From positions 1-60,726 of IMG/VR virus record IMGVR_UViG_3300007734_000734: a stretch of 60,726 nt of DNA. One strand, 5' to 3'. Source of the DNA: a virus. The notes beneath the pieces were generated by a model. The model worked only from the letters and a program-made list of their open reading frames with translations, made no database searches and was not told the DNA's origin. Position 1 is the stretch's first letter, and each line of letters opens with the position of its first letter. A program made the translations under genes and the position numbers. Shown in pieces: positions 28,485 through 36,758 of the stretch.

Positions 28485-28891
28485 TATGCAAAATTTATTT
28501 GGATTATGTCACTAATATTAAAATTTTTAATACTATATCTTAATATAATATCTATTTCATTATTATCATATGATGGTTTAATGTCTAATGTGTCTATAGA
28601 AAGATTTGGAAAGTATGATTGAATGTAAGATTGAATGTAAGATTTAATGTCTTCTGTGTTTATAGATGATATTTGAGAAAAAAGAAATTGTCTTAAATCA
28701 GGAAATAAATTATTATTCATGTATCTTTCAGAAGAATTAGTTAAAAAGAAATTTAATAAATTATTTCTTATAGCATCTTTAGTAGTATAATTTGAAAAAA
28801 ATACTGAGCCATTATTAAAAGGTATGTTAATTCCAACACCTGTTCCAGGTTGTGTGTCTATTGGAAAAATTTGTATTGGGGCAGTTGCCAT
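28484..28891 (-). CDS. Baseplate wedge protein, gp25-like, 135 aa
   Basis: Small protein with the gp25/phage lysozyme-like wedge pattern: FNNGSVFFSNYTTKDAIRNN, then NLLNFFLT and SERYMNNN. The fold starts sheath assembly at the baseplate in contractile systems (gp25 / TssE). Length and gene order next to gp6 match the family. Overlaps its neighbours by single bases. Confidence 0.9.
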   Translation of the reverse strand: MATAPIQIFPIDTQPGTGVGINIPFNNGSVFFSNYTTKDAIRNNLLNFFLTNSSERYMNNNLFPDLRQFLFSQISSINTEDIKSYIQSYIQSYFPNLSIDTLDIKPSYDNNEIDIILRYSIKNFNISDIIQINFA

Positions 28892-29250
28892 TATCTTTTA
28901 ATTAAATTCATTATTTGATCTAAACCTAATTGTCCTTCAGGTAAAGCACTTCCTTCAGACATTGTGTTTACAGGTCCATTAACTTTAAATTCTCCGTCAA
29001 ATCCTGACTTAGGGCCTTGTGCCATTTCTCCTAAAATGTCCATGTAAGCTTGTTTAGTATTTACATTAGGTTTAGATTGATGTTGAATTGCATTAGTGTT
29101 AAAGTTTAACGTTCTCGTATCTTCTTGATATGATTCATTAATAGACTGTTTATTTCCTTTAATAGCTTCTAAAAGAATACTTTTTAATTCTTCTTGAATT
29201 GCTTCTTTTACTGCTTCTTTTATTATTTTTTTAAAAATATCTGTTTTCAT
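28891..29250 (-). CDS. Protein with capsid-targeting-like leader, 119 aa
   Basis: The N-terminus MKTDIFKKIIKEAVKEAIQE contains I-K-E followed by A, the best match in the window to an I-x-E/A prohead-protease site. The rest is polar, with QSKPNVNTKQAYMDILGEMA and a Gly-rich segment. It lies inside the baseplate operon behind its own late-type motif (29251-29264). Function is unknown. Confidence 0.75.
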   Translation of the reverse strand: MKTDIFKKIIKEAVKEAIQEELKSILLEAIKGNKQSINESYQEDTRTLNFNTNAIQHQSKPNVNTKQAYMDILGEMAQGPKSGFDGEFKVNGPVNTMSEGSALPEGQLGLDQIMNLIKR

Positions 29251-29264
29251 TTATTATAAATATT
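29251..29264 (-). promoter_or_regulatory. Late-type motif
   Basis: Coding strand AATATTTATAATAA immediately before ATG 29250. Confidence 0.5.
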
Positions 29265-29267
29265 GAA

Positions 29268-30110
29268 TTAATATGCTTTTAAATTTTTTGAGTTGATTAT
29301 TATTTTAAGTTCTTCGATTAGTACTTGTGATGATGTTGTAAATGATAAAGGTGTTTGTAATAATATAATACCTTGTTTATTTTTTGCTACTCCTTTTATT
29401 CTTTTTACTGTTGGTGTGTATTGTTCTTCTACTATACCTAATGTAAATCCTTTATATATTTCTTCATTAACATCATTATTAACATTATTAACATTATTAA
29501 CATCTTTATATTTTTGTTCTACTGTTTGTAAATAATCATTCATTGGTGTTAAAGATTCAGGAGTTATTTTACATTTTATTAAATATTTATCTATTGAATT
29601 TAGCAATTCAATTAATTTAAATAAAATAATATTAGTAAAATCTAATGCTAAAGCTATGTTACTTATGTTATTATTAATTTTACTTAATTTAGGACTTAAT
29701 GTTTCTATAAAAGTTTGTGAGTTTAATAAAAAAGCAAGTACAGCTCCTGGTGGAGAAGCCGGTGGTGGAATTAAGGTTATTGCTGCTGTAGTAGTATTTT
29801 TGGCAGTTTTCAAAGTGTCTAAAATAGTAGATGTAGAATTTGATATTAATGATAAAGAAGTAGTTGTTAAACTTAATATTTGAATAGTTTTAGATGTAGG
29901 ATTTAATATGTCTAACATGTTATTTCTTAAAGTTAAAATTTTATCTAACTCAGTTGCAGTAAGACAAACATCTGGAGTTTGTGATTCTGGGGTTCCTATA
30001 TTTTTGATGCCCGTATCATATGCTATTTTCATAGCTGTTGGAATTAATTTTTTTATTAATTCTTGACCTTTTTTGGCTATTAAGTTAGGGATTTTTTCTT
30101 GACCTTGCAT
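29268..30110 (-). CDS. Tail/baseplate-region protein with hydrophobic helices, 280 aa
   Basis: The central part is Thr/Leu/Ile-rich with long helices, including an ITLIPPPASPPGAVLAFLL segment that could insert in a membrane. A short NNV tandem repeat (about residues 205-214) corresponds to a 9-bp DNA repeat near 29470-29500, a slippage-prone site. It shares one base with the 332-aa gene upstream. It may be a hub or tape-measure-associated protein; this is position-based. Confidence 0.7.
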   Translation of the reverse strand: MQGQEKIPNLIAKKGQELIKKLIPTAMKIAYDTGIKNIGTPESQTPDVCLTATELDKILTLRNNMLDILNPTSKTIQILSLTTTSLSLISNSTSTILDTLKTAKNTTTAAITLIPPPASPPGAVLAFLLNSQTFIETLSPKLSKINNNISNIALALDFTNIILFKLIELLNSIDKYLIKCKITPESLTPMNDYLQTVEQKYKDVNNVNNVNNDVNEEIYKGFTLGIVEEQYTPTVKRIKGVAKNKQGIILLQTPLSFTTSSQVLIEELKIIINSKNLKAY

Positions 30111-31108
30111 TAATTAATAACATTTGTTGATGTTGAACTGCGTATTCTAGCCGCTGTTGATTGATTTTGAGTCGCGGCATTAATATCATTTACATTACTA
30201 GATTGTCCTAATAAATTCCATTTACTTTTTATATTATCAGATACATACACTAAATCACCATGTTTTTCTTTATCATATAATACTACTCCAGGTATATTTT
30301 CTATTTCACCTCCATCATTTGGATTTAGTTGTTCCCGTAGATATATTTTATTATCAACATTTATTACAAATCTTTTATTTCCCCATATACCTCCTGAGTA
30401 TCCTTTAAAAGGATTTAAATTAGTAGGTATGCCTAAAAGTGCTGTATGGTGTGGTTGAGAGCATTTATCAGGCCATACCTTAGTGTTACTTCCGTACTTT
30501 GAAACTAATGCATCTGGTACACAATAATATGGTTGCTCAAAAGTAGGTCCTTTAGGATATGTTAATTGTATTGTTTGAGTGCCTAAAAGTCCATCTGTAA
30601 AGATATTTTGGTTTTTTAATTTATGGTATTTTTGAGATGTTCTTATTATTTCCTCAGTCATAGGTACCCAATTTTTTACTTTTAATATTGGATAATTAAT
30701 ATTTGCTGTTTTTGAAGTACCATCAATAATAATAGTAGAGCTATAGGAATTATTTTTAGGATCAGCTTGTGTTAATTTTAAGCCATTATTAAAACTTTTA
30801 ATAATTTGATTGTGGATTTCTTTCTTATTTTCTTCATTATTTAACTCATTTGATGTATATGTATATCCATATGCTTGGAAAAACTTTATAAAAAAATTAT
30901 ATTCTATATAATGAGCGTTGTCCTTTTTAATAGGCCAACTGTCTGTTCCAAATAGTGATTGTCCATTATGATCTATTTGTAAAGGATTATCATTTAATCC
31001 TCCATTTTCAACTGTTAATTTAACTGTTAAATCAATATCTTTATTTGAGGCAGATTGTACATTTCCCTCCTTTACTTTACTTTTTGGATCTTCACTAATT
31101 ATTGCCAT
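30110..31108 (-). CDS. Baseplate-hub-region protein, 332 aa
   Basis: Mixed alpha/beta protein. The middle has HKLKNQNIFTDGLLGTQTI, which resembles a peptidoglycan-binding (PG_binding_1-type) repeat, followed by a Cys/His/Pro-rich stretch (YYCVPDAL ... CSQPHHTALLG). The C-terminus is Asn/Ser-rich. It sits next to the gp5-like spike gene, so a role in cell-wall contact during injection is plausible. The peptidoglycan-binding call is tentative. Confidence 0.7.
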   Translation of the reverse strand: MAIISEDPKSKVKEGNVQSASNKDIDLTVKLTVENGGLNDNPLQIDHNGQSLFGTDSWPIKKDNAHYIEYNFFIKFFQAYGYTYTSNELNNEENKKEIHNQIIKSFNNGLKLTQADPKNNSYSSTIIIDGTSKTANINYPILKVKNWVPMTEEIIRTSQKYHKLKNQNIFTDGLLGTQTIQLTYPKGPTFEQPYYCVPDALVSKYGSNTKVWPDKCSQPHHTALLGIPTNLNPFKGYSGGIWGNKRFVINVDNKIYLREQLNPNDGGEIENIPGVVLYDKEKHGDLVYVSDNIKSKWNLLGQSSNVNDINAATQNQSTAARIRSSTSTNVIN

Positions 31109-32379
31109 TATACAGTGAAATTACGTTTTGAGGTTAAATCTAAATTAGTTAATTGTACATTTAATAAATCTAATGCTGTTATTAAAGATGTAGCTTTTAA
31201 TCGAACTCCAGGTACACTTAATGATTGTGGAAGAACGTTAGGTCCCATATAAGCAGGTTCTGTTTTAATATCTTTTAATTCTACAGCTAAATCGTTTATT
31301 GCTTTAATTAAATTCTTTAAAAAGGTAACTGTAGTATTACCAAGTAATAAAGGTTCTGTAGCTAAATATTTTGGACCTAAACTTATTGTATCTGCTGATA
31401 TTAATAGTTCTTTTGTGTCTATATTTATTGATTCTAATGAATTTAAATTGATAGATTTAGCAGAATTTAATAGTATATGATCGTTTTTAGAATTAAATAC
31501 TAATCTACCTGAGTTTAATATAATTTGGGGAGCAGCATATGATGACGGTAGTATAGGTTCTACATATGATGAACCAGAGTAGCTAACATAATTTAATGAT
31601 GATGGTTCTAATTTTATTTGTTGAGTACTAGTTAAATATATCGATGAATCATCTTTATTGATATCTTCTGTAATAGGTATCCAACCTTCGTCAGCTTGTT
31701 TACCCTGTCCATTTCTAAATATAATAATTGGGTCTCCATTTATTCCAATTTCTGACCAGTTATTTGCGATGGTAGAATTAGCTACTGTACTCCCAAAACG
31801 TACTGAATTTCCCCATCTGCCTTCTTGAATAAGATCTCCTTCAAAAGGCAATAAAGGATGAATGTTAGAACGTTCTATAAAGGTTTTACCTAAAAATATT
31901 TTAGTTGGATCATTAACTGTAGTAACAGCACTTCCTGCAGTTGTTTGTAAGTAATCTTTTTGTTGTGAAGATTCGTTAGCTGCAGATGGGTAAGCATTAT
32001 GGTGTGGGTGATTCCATAAAGATGTTAAATTTAAATAATATGAAATAGTAGAATTATTATTTACTCCTATTTCAGTAGAAGGTAATGAAAGTATGTAAAC
32101 AATTTCATTTATTAAAGGATAATTTTTTAAATTTGGAGATGCAGGAAAAGCAATAGGGATAGTTTTATTAGATTCTACTTTAGAATTATAAAATACATTT
32201 TCACTACCAATAACTTCATATTGTATAACTCCTAAAGCATTCCATCCTCCATAAAAATCAAATAATAGATGAGAATCATCTAAAATTATACTTAATACTC
32301 TAACCGGGGTAATTAGATTAGCTAGCTTTTGAGCTGTATTAATGTTAAAGTTATTTTTTGAACTATCAAAAACCCCCAT
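31108..32379 (-). CDS. Baseplate hub/tail spike, gp5-like, 423 aa
   Basis: The N-terminal part contains an OB-like region (GRWGNSVRFGS; GDPIIIFRNGQ). It is followed by a strand-repeat region where residues recur about every eight (RLVFNSKNDHILLNSAKSI, LNSLESINIDTKELLISAD), as in the triple-stranded beta-helix of gp5/VgrG spikes. A C-terminal helical segment ends it. It likely forms the membrane-piercing tip. No lysozyme domain like that in T4 gp5 is visible. Confidence 0.85.
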   Translation of the reverse strand: MGVFDSSKNNFNINTAQKLANLITPVRVLSIILDDSHLLFDFYGGWNALGVIQYEVIGSENVFYNSKVESNKTIPIAFPASPNLKNYPLINEIVYILSLPSTEIGVNNNSTISYYLNLTSLWNHPHHNAYPSAANESSQQKDYLQTTAGSAVTTVNDPTKIFLGKTFIERSNIHPLLPFEGDLIQEGRWGNSVRFGSTVANSTIANNWSEIGINGDPIIIFRNGQGKQADEGWIPITEDINKDDSSIYLTSTQQIKLEPSSLNYVSYSGSSYVEPILPSSYAAPQIILNSGRLVFNSKNDHILLNSAKSINLNSLESINIDTKELLISADTISLGPKYLATEPLLLGNTTVTFLKNLIKAINDLAVELKDIKTEPAYMGPNVLPQSLSVPGVRLKATSLITALDLLNVQLTNLDLTSKRNFTV

Positions 32380-32723
32380 TATTTTTCAGATTTATTGTTT
32401 AATTTATTAATATCATCTAATAATTGGTTTTTTTCTGCTTCTGAAATTCCTAAATCATTGGTAGATGATTCTTTATTGCTTAAACATCGTTGAATAATTG
32501 TAGCCATTTTGATTAATTGTTCATCGTTTTTTACTCCTATTTCTAAATATTCTTTAATAAGAGGAACAACTAATGTAGCATCACCAATATCTTCAACCAA
32601 TGGTTTTAACTCATCAATTAAAGAAGATATTTGTTTTTCTTTTTTCTTTTGATTATTGTATATTTCTTGAAATAAATCTTTAAGTTTTTTATCTCCAAAA
32701 ATGTCTGAATTTAAATTATCCAT
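32379..32723 (-). CDS. Coiled-coil tail-operon protein, 114 aa
   Basis: Entirely helical and charged, with heptad patterns (YNNQKKKEKQISSLIDEL; EYLEIGVKNDEQLIKMATII). It is the first gene of the tail operon behind a late-type motif (32731-32744) and shares one base with the spike gene. Could be an assembly chaperone or small hub subunit. No motif decides between these. Confidence 0.75.
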   Translation of the reverse strand: MDNLNSDIFGDKKLKDLFQEIYNNQKKKEKQISSLIDELKPLVEDIGDATLVVPLIKEYLEIGVKNDEQLIKMATIIQRCLSNKESSTNDLGISEAEKNQLLDDINKLNNKSEK

Positions 32724-32730
32724 AATGTAT

Positions 32731-32744
32731 TTATTATAAATATA
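32731..32744 (-). promoter_or_regulatory. Late-type motif at the head of the tail operon
   Basis: Coding strand TATATTTATAATAA, 8 bases before the first tail-operon gene (32723). Confidence 0.55.
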
Positions 32745-32749
32745 ATATG

Positions 32750-33454
32750 TTATTGGAATTTTACATATCCATTTTCCAAGTAAAATATGTAACCTTTTTT
32801 AAATATGATGTATAACCTATCAGCTGTTTTAGTAATTTTAGGTGTTTTTACATCTATCATTTCTCGTATATATATGTATAATGCTTTTTTATTAAAAATA
32901 AGTAAGTTTTCCCTTTTTCTAAATAATTCCAGAATGGCATCTGCTATTTTAGCATCAATTTCTTTAGGAAATAAAGTGTAAATGTTTACAGTGCAATATT
33001 CTACATATAAATCAGTAAAAAAAGCTATTTTATCATTATGAGATAATTTATCACTAGGTGAATTATTTTCCTCAATAATATATGAATGTTTATTATCTTC
33101 TTGTATATTTTCTATAGGTATAGATTTAACACGTTTTTTATAATTATTTTCATTGTATAATATTAACCAACGTTTTACAATAGTGCCAAAATATGAATAT
33201 GCTTTAGAACCACGAGAAGAATCAAATTTATGTATTTTAGACAATAAGAATGTTATAATTTCATGTTGTAAATCTTCAATGTTTTCTACTTCGGTATAAT
33301 AAAATTTAAAAGTATGAATGATATTTTGCGTTAACTTAAAAAAAGCATAATGAATTTTATCACCATATATTTTACTTTTTTCAATAGGGTCAACAGATAA
33401 ATTGTATAATATAATAGCATTTTCTGTATCTTGAGTAAAGTAATTTTTAGACAT
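32750..33454 (-). CDS. Late-transcription sigma factor, gp55-like, 234 aa
   Basis: The region ENIEDLQHEIITFLLSKIHK followed by FDSSRGSKAYSYFGTIVKRW matches the conserved core of T4 gp55-type sigma factors (their KGSKAFSYF motif). Gp55 replaces the host sigma factor region 2 and directs RNA polymerase to late promoters with the sliding clamp. The length is slightly above T4 gp55 (185 aa). The C-terminal extension may bind host polymerase. It sits beside the tail operon it would control. Confidence 0.9.
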   Translation of the reverse strand: MSKNYFTQDTENAIILYNLSVDPIEKSKIYGDKIHYAFFKLTQNIIHTFKFYYTEVENIEDLQHEIITFLLSKIHKFDSSRGSKAYSYFGTIVKRWLILYNENNYKKRVKSIPIENIQEDNKHSYIIEENNSPSDKLSHNDKIAFFTDLYVEYCTVNIYTLFPKEIDAKIADAILELFRKRENLLIFNKKALYIYIREMIDVKTPKITKTADRLYIIFKKGYIFYLENGYVKFQ

Positions 33455-33458
33455 ATAT

Positions 33459-33728
33459 TTATTTTATTTTAAAATCATTTAATTGTTCTTGCAATGTTTT
33501 TAAATTTTTAAAGAAAAAACCTACTTCATCATCACTGTCAAAACTACCTTTAGCATCAATTTCTTTTAATTTTTTATCAGCAAAATCAATACTGTTAGAT
33601 AAATTAATCATATATGCTTCGTATGATTTAATTATGTCTTCACATTTTTCATTTTTCTTTAATAAATTATAACTACCATAAAATAAGATAATTATTATTA
33701 ATGTTAACACACATATTATTATTTCCAT
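33459..33728 (-). CDS. Membrane-anchored conserved neighbour of gp55, 89 aa
   Basis: A hydrophobic segment (residues 2-22) is followed by a helical domain ending DSDDEVGFFFKNLKTLQEQL. That acidic DDEVGFFF motif is conserved in a small protein found beside gp55 in many T4-like phages. It overlaps no gene but lies 4 bases after the sigma factor start region, so it is co-expressed. Function is unknown. Confidence 0.8.
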   Translation of the reverse strand: MEIIICVLTLIIIILFYGSYNLLKKNEKCEDIIKSYEAYMINLSNSIDFADKKLKEIDAKGSFDSDDEVGFFFKNLKTLQEQLNDFKIK

Positions 33729-33745
33729 AGATTTTTAGAATTAGA

Positions 33746-33774
33746 AAAGGTTGTGACACAACATCACAACCTTT
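33746..33774 (-). terminator. Hairpin terminator after the HD-domain gene
   Basis: An 11-bp stem AAAGGTTGTGA/TCACAACCTTT with a 7-base loop. The T-run is clear on the plus side and weaker on the minus side, so it may work in both directions. Confidence 0.75.
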
Positions 33775-33793
33775 ATTTTTTATTTTTTATTAA

Positions 33794-34585
33794 TTAATCT
33801 TTAAAAAAATCATCCATAACATTTTTCAAACCTTCACTTTTAATACTGTTTAAAGCTTTGGTTTTAATTGGAATCTTTTTAATTGGTTGTTTATTTGTTA
33901 ATGTACTGTTTGTTTTTGCAGTAGACAAGTTATTCTTAAATTTAGGCAACCATTCTTTTTCCCACTCAATTCTAGCTGCCATTAAGTCAGCTTGATGTAC
34001 AATGTAAATTAATGAAGTGCGTGGTTTTGTTTCTGGAGACCAAGCCATTAAATATGGTTTGTTGGCGTCATCATATAAACCATCATGTAATTTAATTGTT
34101 AACCATTCATTTTTAGACACTGGAATTCCATGAGAAAGTAGTAAGTGTAAACTACGATCTGGCACAGACATAAATTCTAGACGATTGTTGAATTTATAAT
34201 CTTCTCCTAATTTATCTTTACGCCATTGATCATCTTGGGGAAGATATGATTCATTATGTTCATCTCCTATTTTGCCTAAATCATGATTTAAAGCTGAAAA
34301 TACTAGTTCTTCTTGAGTGTAAGTGGAATTGTCTACTCCAATTTCAATCCATATACTGTTTAATTTAATAGCGCAGTCTACAACTCGTAAAACATGATCT
34401 ACATAGCCGCCTGGAAAAGCATTATGATATTCCTTTTTATGTGCGGCCGGCATTAACATAATACGTTCTGAGTATTTAGAATAAAAATCCAACAGTTGAG
34501 AACGGCGTGGTTCACTGATGTAAGATTTAATTATTTCTTCTAAGTCAGTCCAATTTTCTTGGATTTTTTCTGCAGTAAGTTTCAT
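33794..34585 (-). CDS. HD-domain phosphohydrolase, 263 aa
   Basis: The HD metal site is visible: H64 (GGYVDHVLRV), H101-D102 (SALNHDLGK) and later His in LLSHGIP and KLHDGLY. HD enzymes hydrolyse nucleotides or cyclic nucleotides, or act as exoribonucleases. The substrate here is unknown. It lies in the gp55 neighbourhood, which often contains nucleotide-metabolism or RNA-processing genes. A strong hairpin terminator follows at 33746-33774. Confidence 0.85.
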   Translation of the reverse strand: MKLTAEKIQENWTDLEEIIKSYISEPRRSQLLDFYSKYSERIMLMPAAHKKEYHNAFPGGYVDHVLRVVDCAIKLNSIWIEIGVDNSTYTQEELVFSALNHDLGKIGDEHNESYLPQDDQWRKDKLGEDYKFNNRLEFMSVPDRSLHLLLSHGIPVSKNEWLTIKLHDGLYDDANKPYLMAWSPETKPRTSLIYIVHQADLMAARIEWEKEWLPKFKNNLSTAKTNSTLTNKQPIKKIPIKTKALNSIKSEGLKNVMDDFFKD

Positions 34586-34602
34586 AACTTTTATTTTTAG
34601 AA

Positions 34603-34797
34603 TTATATTTTATTTAATTCACGACCGTCTATGTTTTCACTTTCGACGTAGCCCTTGATTTGTTCAATTTGTTCTTTTAAAGAATTAGTAATTTCTCTAC
34701 AATTTTCTCTATCTCCTCGATTTAGGAATAAATTTAGTTTACTTAAATTAGATTCTAATCCATCTAACTTTTTCAATATTGCTTCTCTGTATTTCAT
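34603..34797 (-). CDS. Small coiled-coil protein, 64 aa
   Basis: Helical protein with Leu heptads (ILKKLDGLESNLSKLNLFL) and an acidic C-terminus. It has an early-type promoter variant at 34848-34877 and leads into the HD-domain gene 18 bases downstream. No function can be assigned. Confidence 0.75.
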   Translation of the reverse strand: MKYREAILKKLDGLESNLSKLNLFLNRGDRENCREITNSLKEQIEQIKGYVESENIDGRELNKI

Positions 34798-34847
34798 GTT
34801 ATTAAGTTTATATTATGTTATTTATGTTTATTCTTTTCCCGTAATAT

Positions 34848-34877
34848 TAATATATATAAGAAATAAATTTAAGCCAA
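34848..34877 (-). promoter_or_regulatory. Early-type promoter variant of the 64-aa gene
   Basis: Coding strand TTTGGCTTAAATT, spacer, then TATATATTAA, at the position of the common element. Diverged copy driving the gene at 34797. Confidence 0.45.
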
Positions 34878-34879
34878 AT

Positions 34880-35302
34880 TTAAATTAAAAATTCCTTAAC
34901 CTTAGACTCAATATTTTTTAATAAGGCGCACCTTTCATATTCTTCTAACTTTTCATAAAAATAAATAGCAGTAGTTAAATTTAAATGTAGTTCTTTAGTA
35001 GTTTTATTTTTTAAACATTCTACGTGAAATAAATTATTTAAATTTACATTTTTTATATAATCCCAGGCTTTATTGTACATTAATTCTTCTCCACTTTTTT
35101 CAATTTCCTCTAAATTTAACTCAGGGGAAATGTCTTTTAACATTTTAGAAGTGTACTGTATAAAAAATTTATGGTTGTTGATAATTTTATTAAACCCACC
35201 AATCCAAAACAACGGATGTGAAGAAAAATCAGTCAACAATGAATTGTCATCGTCTAATGATTCTTGAGAATTAAACAAATCAAATATACTATTTATGTTC
35301 AT
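34880..35302 (-). CDS. Conserved gp55-neighbourhood protein, 140 aa
   Basis: Helical protein beginning with an acidic segment (FNSQESLDDDNSLLTDFS), then HPLFWIGGFNKIINNHKFF, and ending YEKLEEYERCALLKNIESKV. A similar small protein with an EEYE-CA-L ending accompanies gp55 in other T4-like phages. Possibly a late-transcription co-factor like gp33, but I see no direct evidence. Confidence 0.75.
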   Translation of the reverse strand: MNINSIFDLFNSQESLDDDNSLLTDFSSHPLFWIGGFNKIINNHKFFIQYTSKMLKDISPELNLEEIEKSGEELMYNKAWDYIKNVNLNNLFHVECLKNKTTKELHLNLTTAIYFYEKLEEYERCALLKNIESKVKEFLI

Positions 35303-35395
35303 TGTTAAAAATGCTTAAAGTTGGTTTTAAAAAATTACCTGTTAATACTTATATATTTTTATGTATTGCAGACGCCGTTTTTTAAAACCAAGTAA

Positions 35396-35426
35396 AATTG
35401 CTCCATATTATAAATATAGAGCAATT
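35396..35426 (-). terminator. Hairpin after the lipoprotein gene
   Basis: 8-bp stem AATTGCTC/GAGCAATT with a 15-base A/T loop that contains the late-type motif ATATTTATAATA. It may end the lipoprotein transcript and also start the 35302 transcript. Confidence 0.55.
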
Positions 35427-35445
35427 GTTGTTTGTGTGTTAAATG

Positions 35446-35592
35446 TTATTTAACTGTTAAAGTGTCAGTCAACAATGTGTCTAAAACTGCTGGTGCAACA
35501 ACAGTTGAGTCTACTGTTAACTGTGCGTCACCTGTTGAACATGTGCAAGATGATAGTGTAATCAGTGTTAGTAAAATTAGAAATTTTTTCAT
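35446..35592 (-). CDS. Small lipoprotein, 48 aa
   Basis: Start 35592, stop 35448-35446. The N-terminus MKKFLILLTLITLSSCTC is a signal peptide with lipobox L-S-S-C16. The mature part is about 30 residues rich in Thr, Val and Asp. It would be exported and lipid-anchored. Small phage lipoproteins often block superinfection, but that is only a possibility here. A hairpin terminator follows at 35396-35426. Confidence 0.75.
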   Translation of the reverse strand: MKKFLILLTLITLSSCTCSTGDAQLTVDSTVVAPAVLDTLLTDTLTVK

Positions 35593-35664
35593 GGTTTGTT
35601 TTTTGTTTTAAATTATTAATTAATGTAATATAATATAAATATATGGTAAAAACAAATTTAAATG

Positions 35665-35698
35665 TTAGGCTTTCAAAATTTACCTATGTATATTTAAA
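35665..35698 (+). promoter_or_regulatory. Plus-strand copy of the early promoter
   Basis: Reads TTAGGCTTTCA, an A/T spacer, then TATGTATATTTA, followed 15 bases later by the ATG at 35714. The only clear plus-strand copy. Confidence 0.65.
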
Positions 35699-35713
35699 CA
35701 TAAATAAAATATT

Positions 35714-36232
35714 ATGAAAGTAAATATGATTGACACACAAATTGAAAACAACATAAATCCATTTATTGTTTTTCAAGTAAATTCATTTAATTCTGAAGAA
35801 GAAATGACAAATGTTAAAAACAACATAAGTAAATTTTTGACTGATGAAGAAATAGACATTTTAGAAAAAAATACTATAGCAGCAGATTTTTCACTAACAG
35901 TAGACTATTTAATTATTAACAAATCGTTTGTTGATGAGTTTACACGTTTAATAAATAAATGTGGTATTAAATTTGAACTAGTTAACATTATTGAACAAAT
36001 ATGGAATTTAAACAGTGTAAAAGAATTTGTTGGTTTGTTTGGTGAGGAAGATTTAAGTGTACAATTAACACAACAGTCATTTAAGTGTACTTTTGAAAAA
36101 GTAAATGAAATTTTAAAAGTAATAGTTGAGTCACAGTTTAATGTAAATGACGTTTTAGATAAAATTAGTGAAAAAGGAATTGACTCGTTAAATGAATTAA
36201 ATAAGTATATTTTAGAAAAAGAAAGCCACTAA
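35714..36232 (+). CDS. Only well-supported plus-strand gene: helical protein, 172 aa
   Basis: Acidic, helix-rich protein (start MKVNMIDTQIENN) with the internal segments KFLTDEEIDILEKN and WNLNSVKEFVGLFGEED. No known motif. It has its own early-type promoter on the plus strand (35665-35698) and ends inside a bidirectional hairpin terminator (36222-36244). Opposite orientation in a minus-strand genome suggests separate regulation or a late acquisition. Confidence 0.85.
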   Translation: MKVNMIDTQIENNINPFIVFQVNSFNSEEEMTNVKNNISKFLTDEEIDILEKNTIAADFSLTVDYLIINKSFVDEFTRLINKCGIKFELVNIIEQIWNLNSVKEFVGLFGEEDLSVQLTQQSFKCTFEKVNEILKVIVESQFNVNDVLDKISEKGIDSLNELNKYILEKESH

Positions 36233-36244
36233 AAAAGTGGCTTT
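36222..36244. terminator. Bidirectional terminator between convergent genes
   Basis: 9-bp stem AAAGCCACT/AGTGGCTTT with a 5-base loop; the stop codon of the plus-strand gene lies in the loop region. T-runs follow on both sides. Confidence 0.8.
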
Positions 36245-36267
36245 TAATTTTTACTATTATAAATTAA

Positions 36268-36702
36268 TTATTCTCTTCCCATTACTGAGCTTCCTTGTCC
36301 ACCTGTGCCACCCATCTGCTTTTGAATAAAATTAACTATTTTATTACGAGACTTAGAATCATATGCAATTACTTTACTTTCTCCTTGCTTTACAAAATTT
36401 CCAGCGTATTTATCTTCTTTTCCAGCATATTCTAACGCTTTTTTTACTTGGTCATCAGATGGTTCTTTACTATTTAAATCATTGAACAATTCTTTATATT
36501 GTACAGTTAAACGCTCTACATCTTCGTAATATTTTTCTTCTGCTGATTTGCCTAATTGAAATATTTCTTCTAATTCAAGATCATTTTCTTCAACAATTTC
36601 TTTAATCAATTGAATTGCTTTTTTCTTTTTTATTAACTTTTTTTCTGTTAGTACTTCTTGAATGCACTCGTTTATGATGGTTTTAAGCTGTGATTTTCTC
36701 AT
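36268..36702 (-). CDS. Protein with capsid-targeting-like leader, 144 aa
   Basis: The leader MRKSQLKTIINECIQEVLTE carries I-N-E. A Lys-rich helix and a long charged helical region follow, then a Gly/Gln-rich tail (QMGGTGGQGSSVMGRE). A TATTTATA motif lies upstream (36711-36723). Convergent with the plus-strand gene and sharing its terminator. Packaging into the prohead is inferred from the leader. Confidence 0.75.
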   Translation of the reverse strand: MRKSQLKTIINECIQEVLTEKKLIKKKKAIQLIKEIVEENDLELEEIFQLGKSAEEKYYEDVERLTVQYKELFNDLNSKEPSDDQVKKALEYAGKEDKYAGNFVKQGESKVIAYDSKSRNKIVNFIQKQMGGTGGQGSSVMGRE

Positions 36703-36710
36703 GGGTTTTA

Positions 36711-36723
36711 TTTATAAATATAT
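36711..36723 (-). promoter_or_regulatory. Late-type motif
   Basis: Coding strand ATATATTTATAAA upstream of the leader-bearing 144-aa gene (36702). Confidence 0.4.
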
Positions 36724-36758
36724 AAAAAAATTAAAAAAACATAATTGCTTTAAAAAAA

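Noticed and set aside
33794-34585. HD-domain protein as a CRISPR Cas3-type nuclease
   Set aside because: No helicase or cas neighbours, and the size and context fit the small T4-like HD hydrolases.
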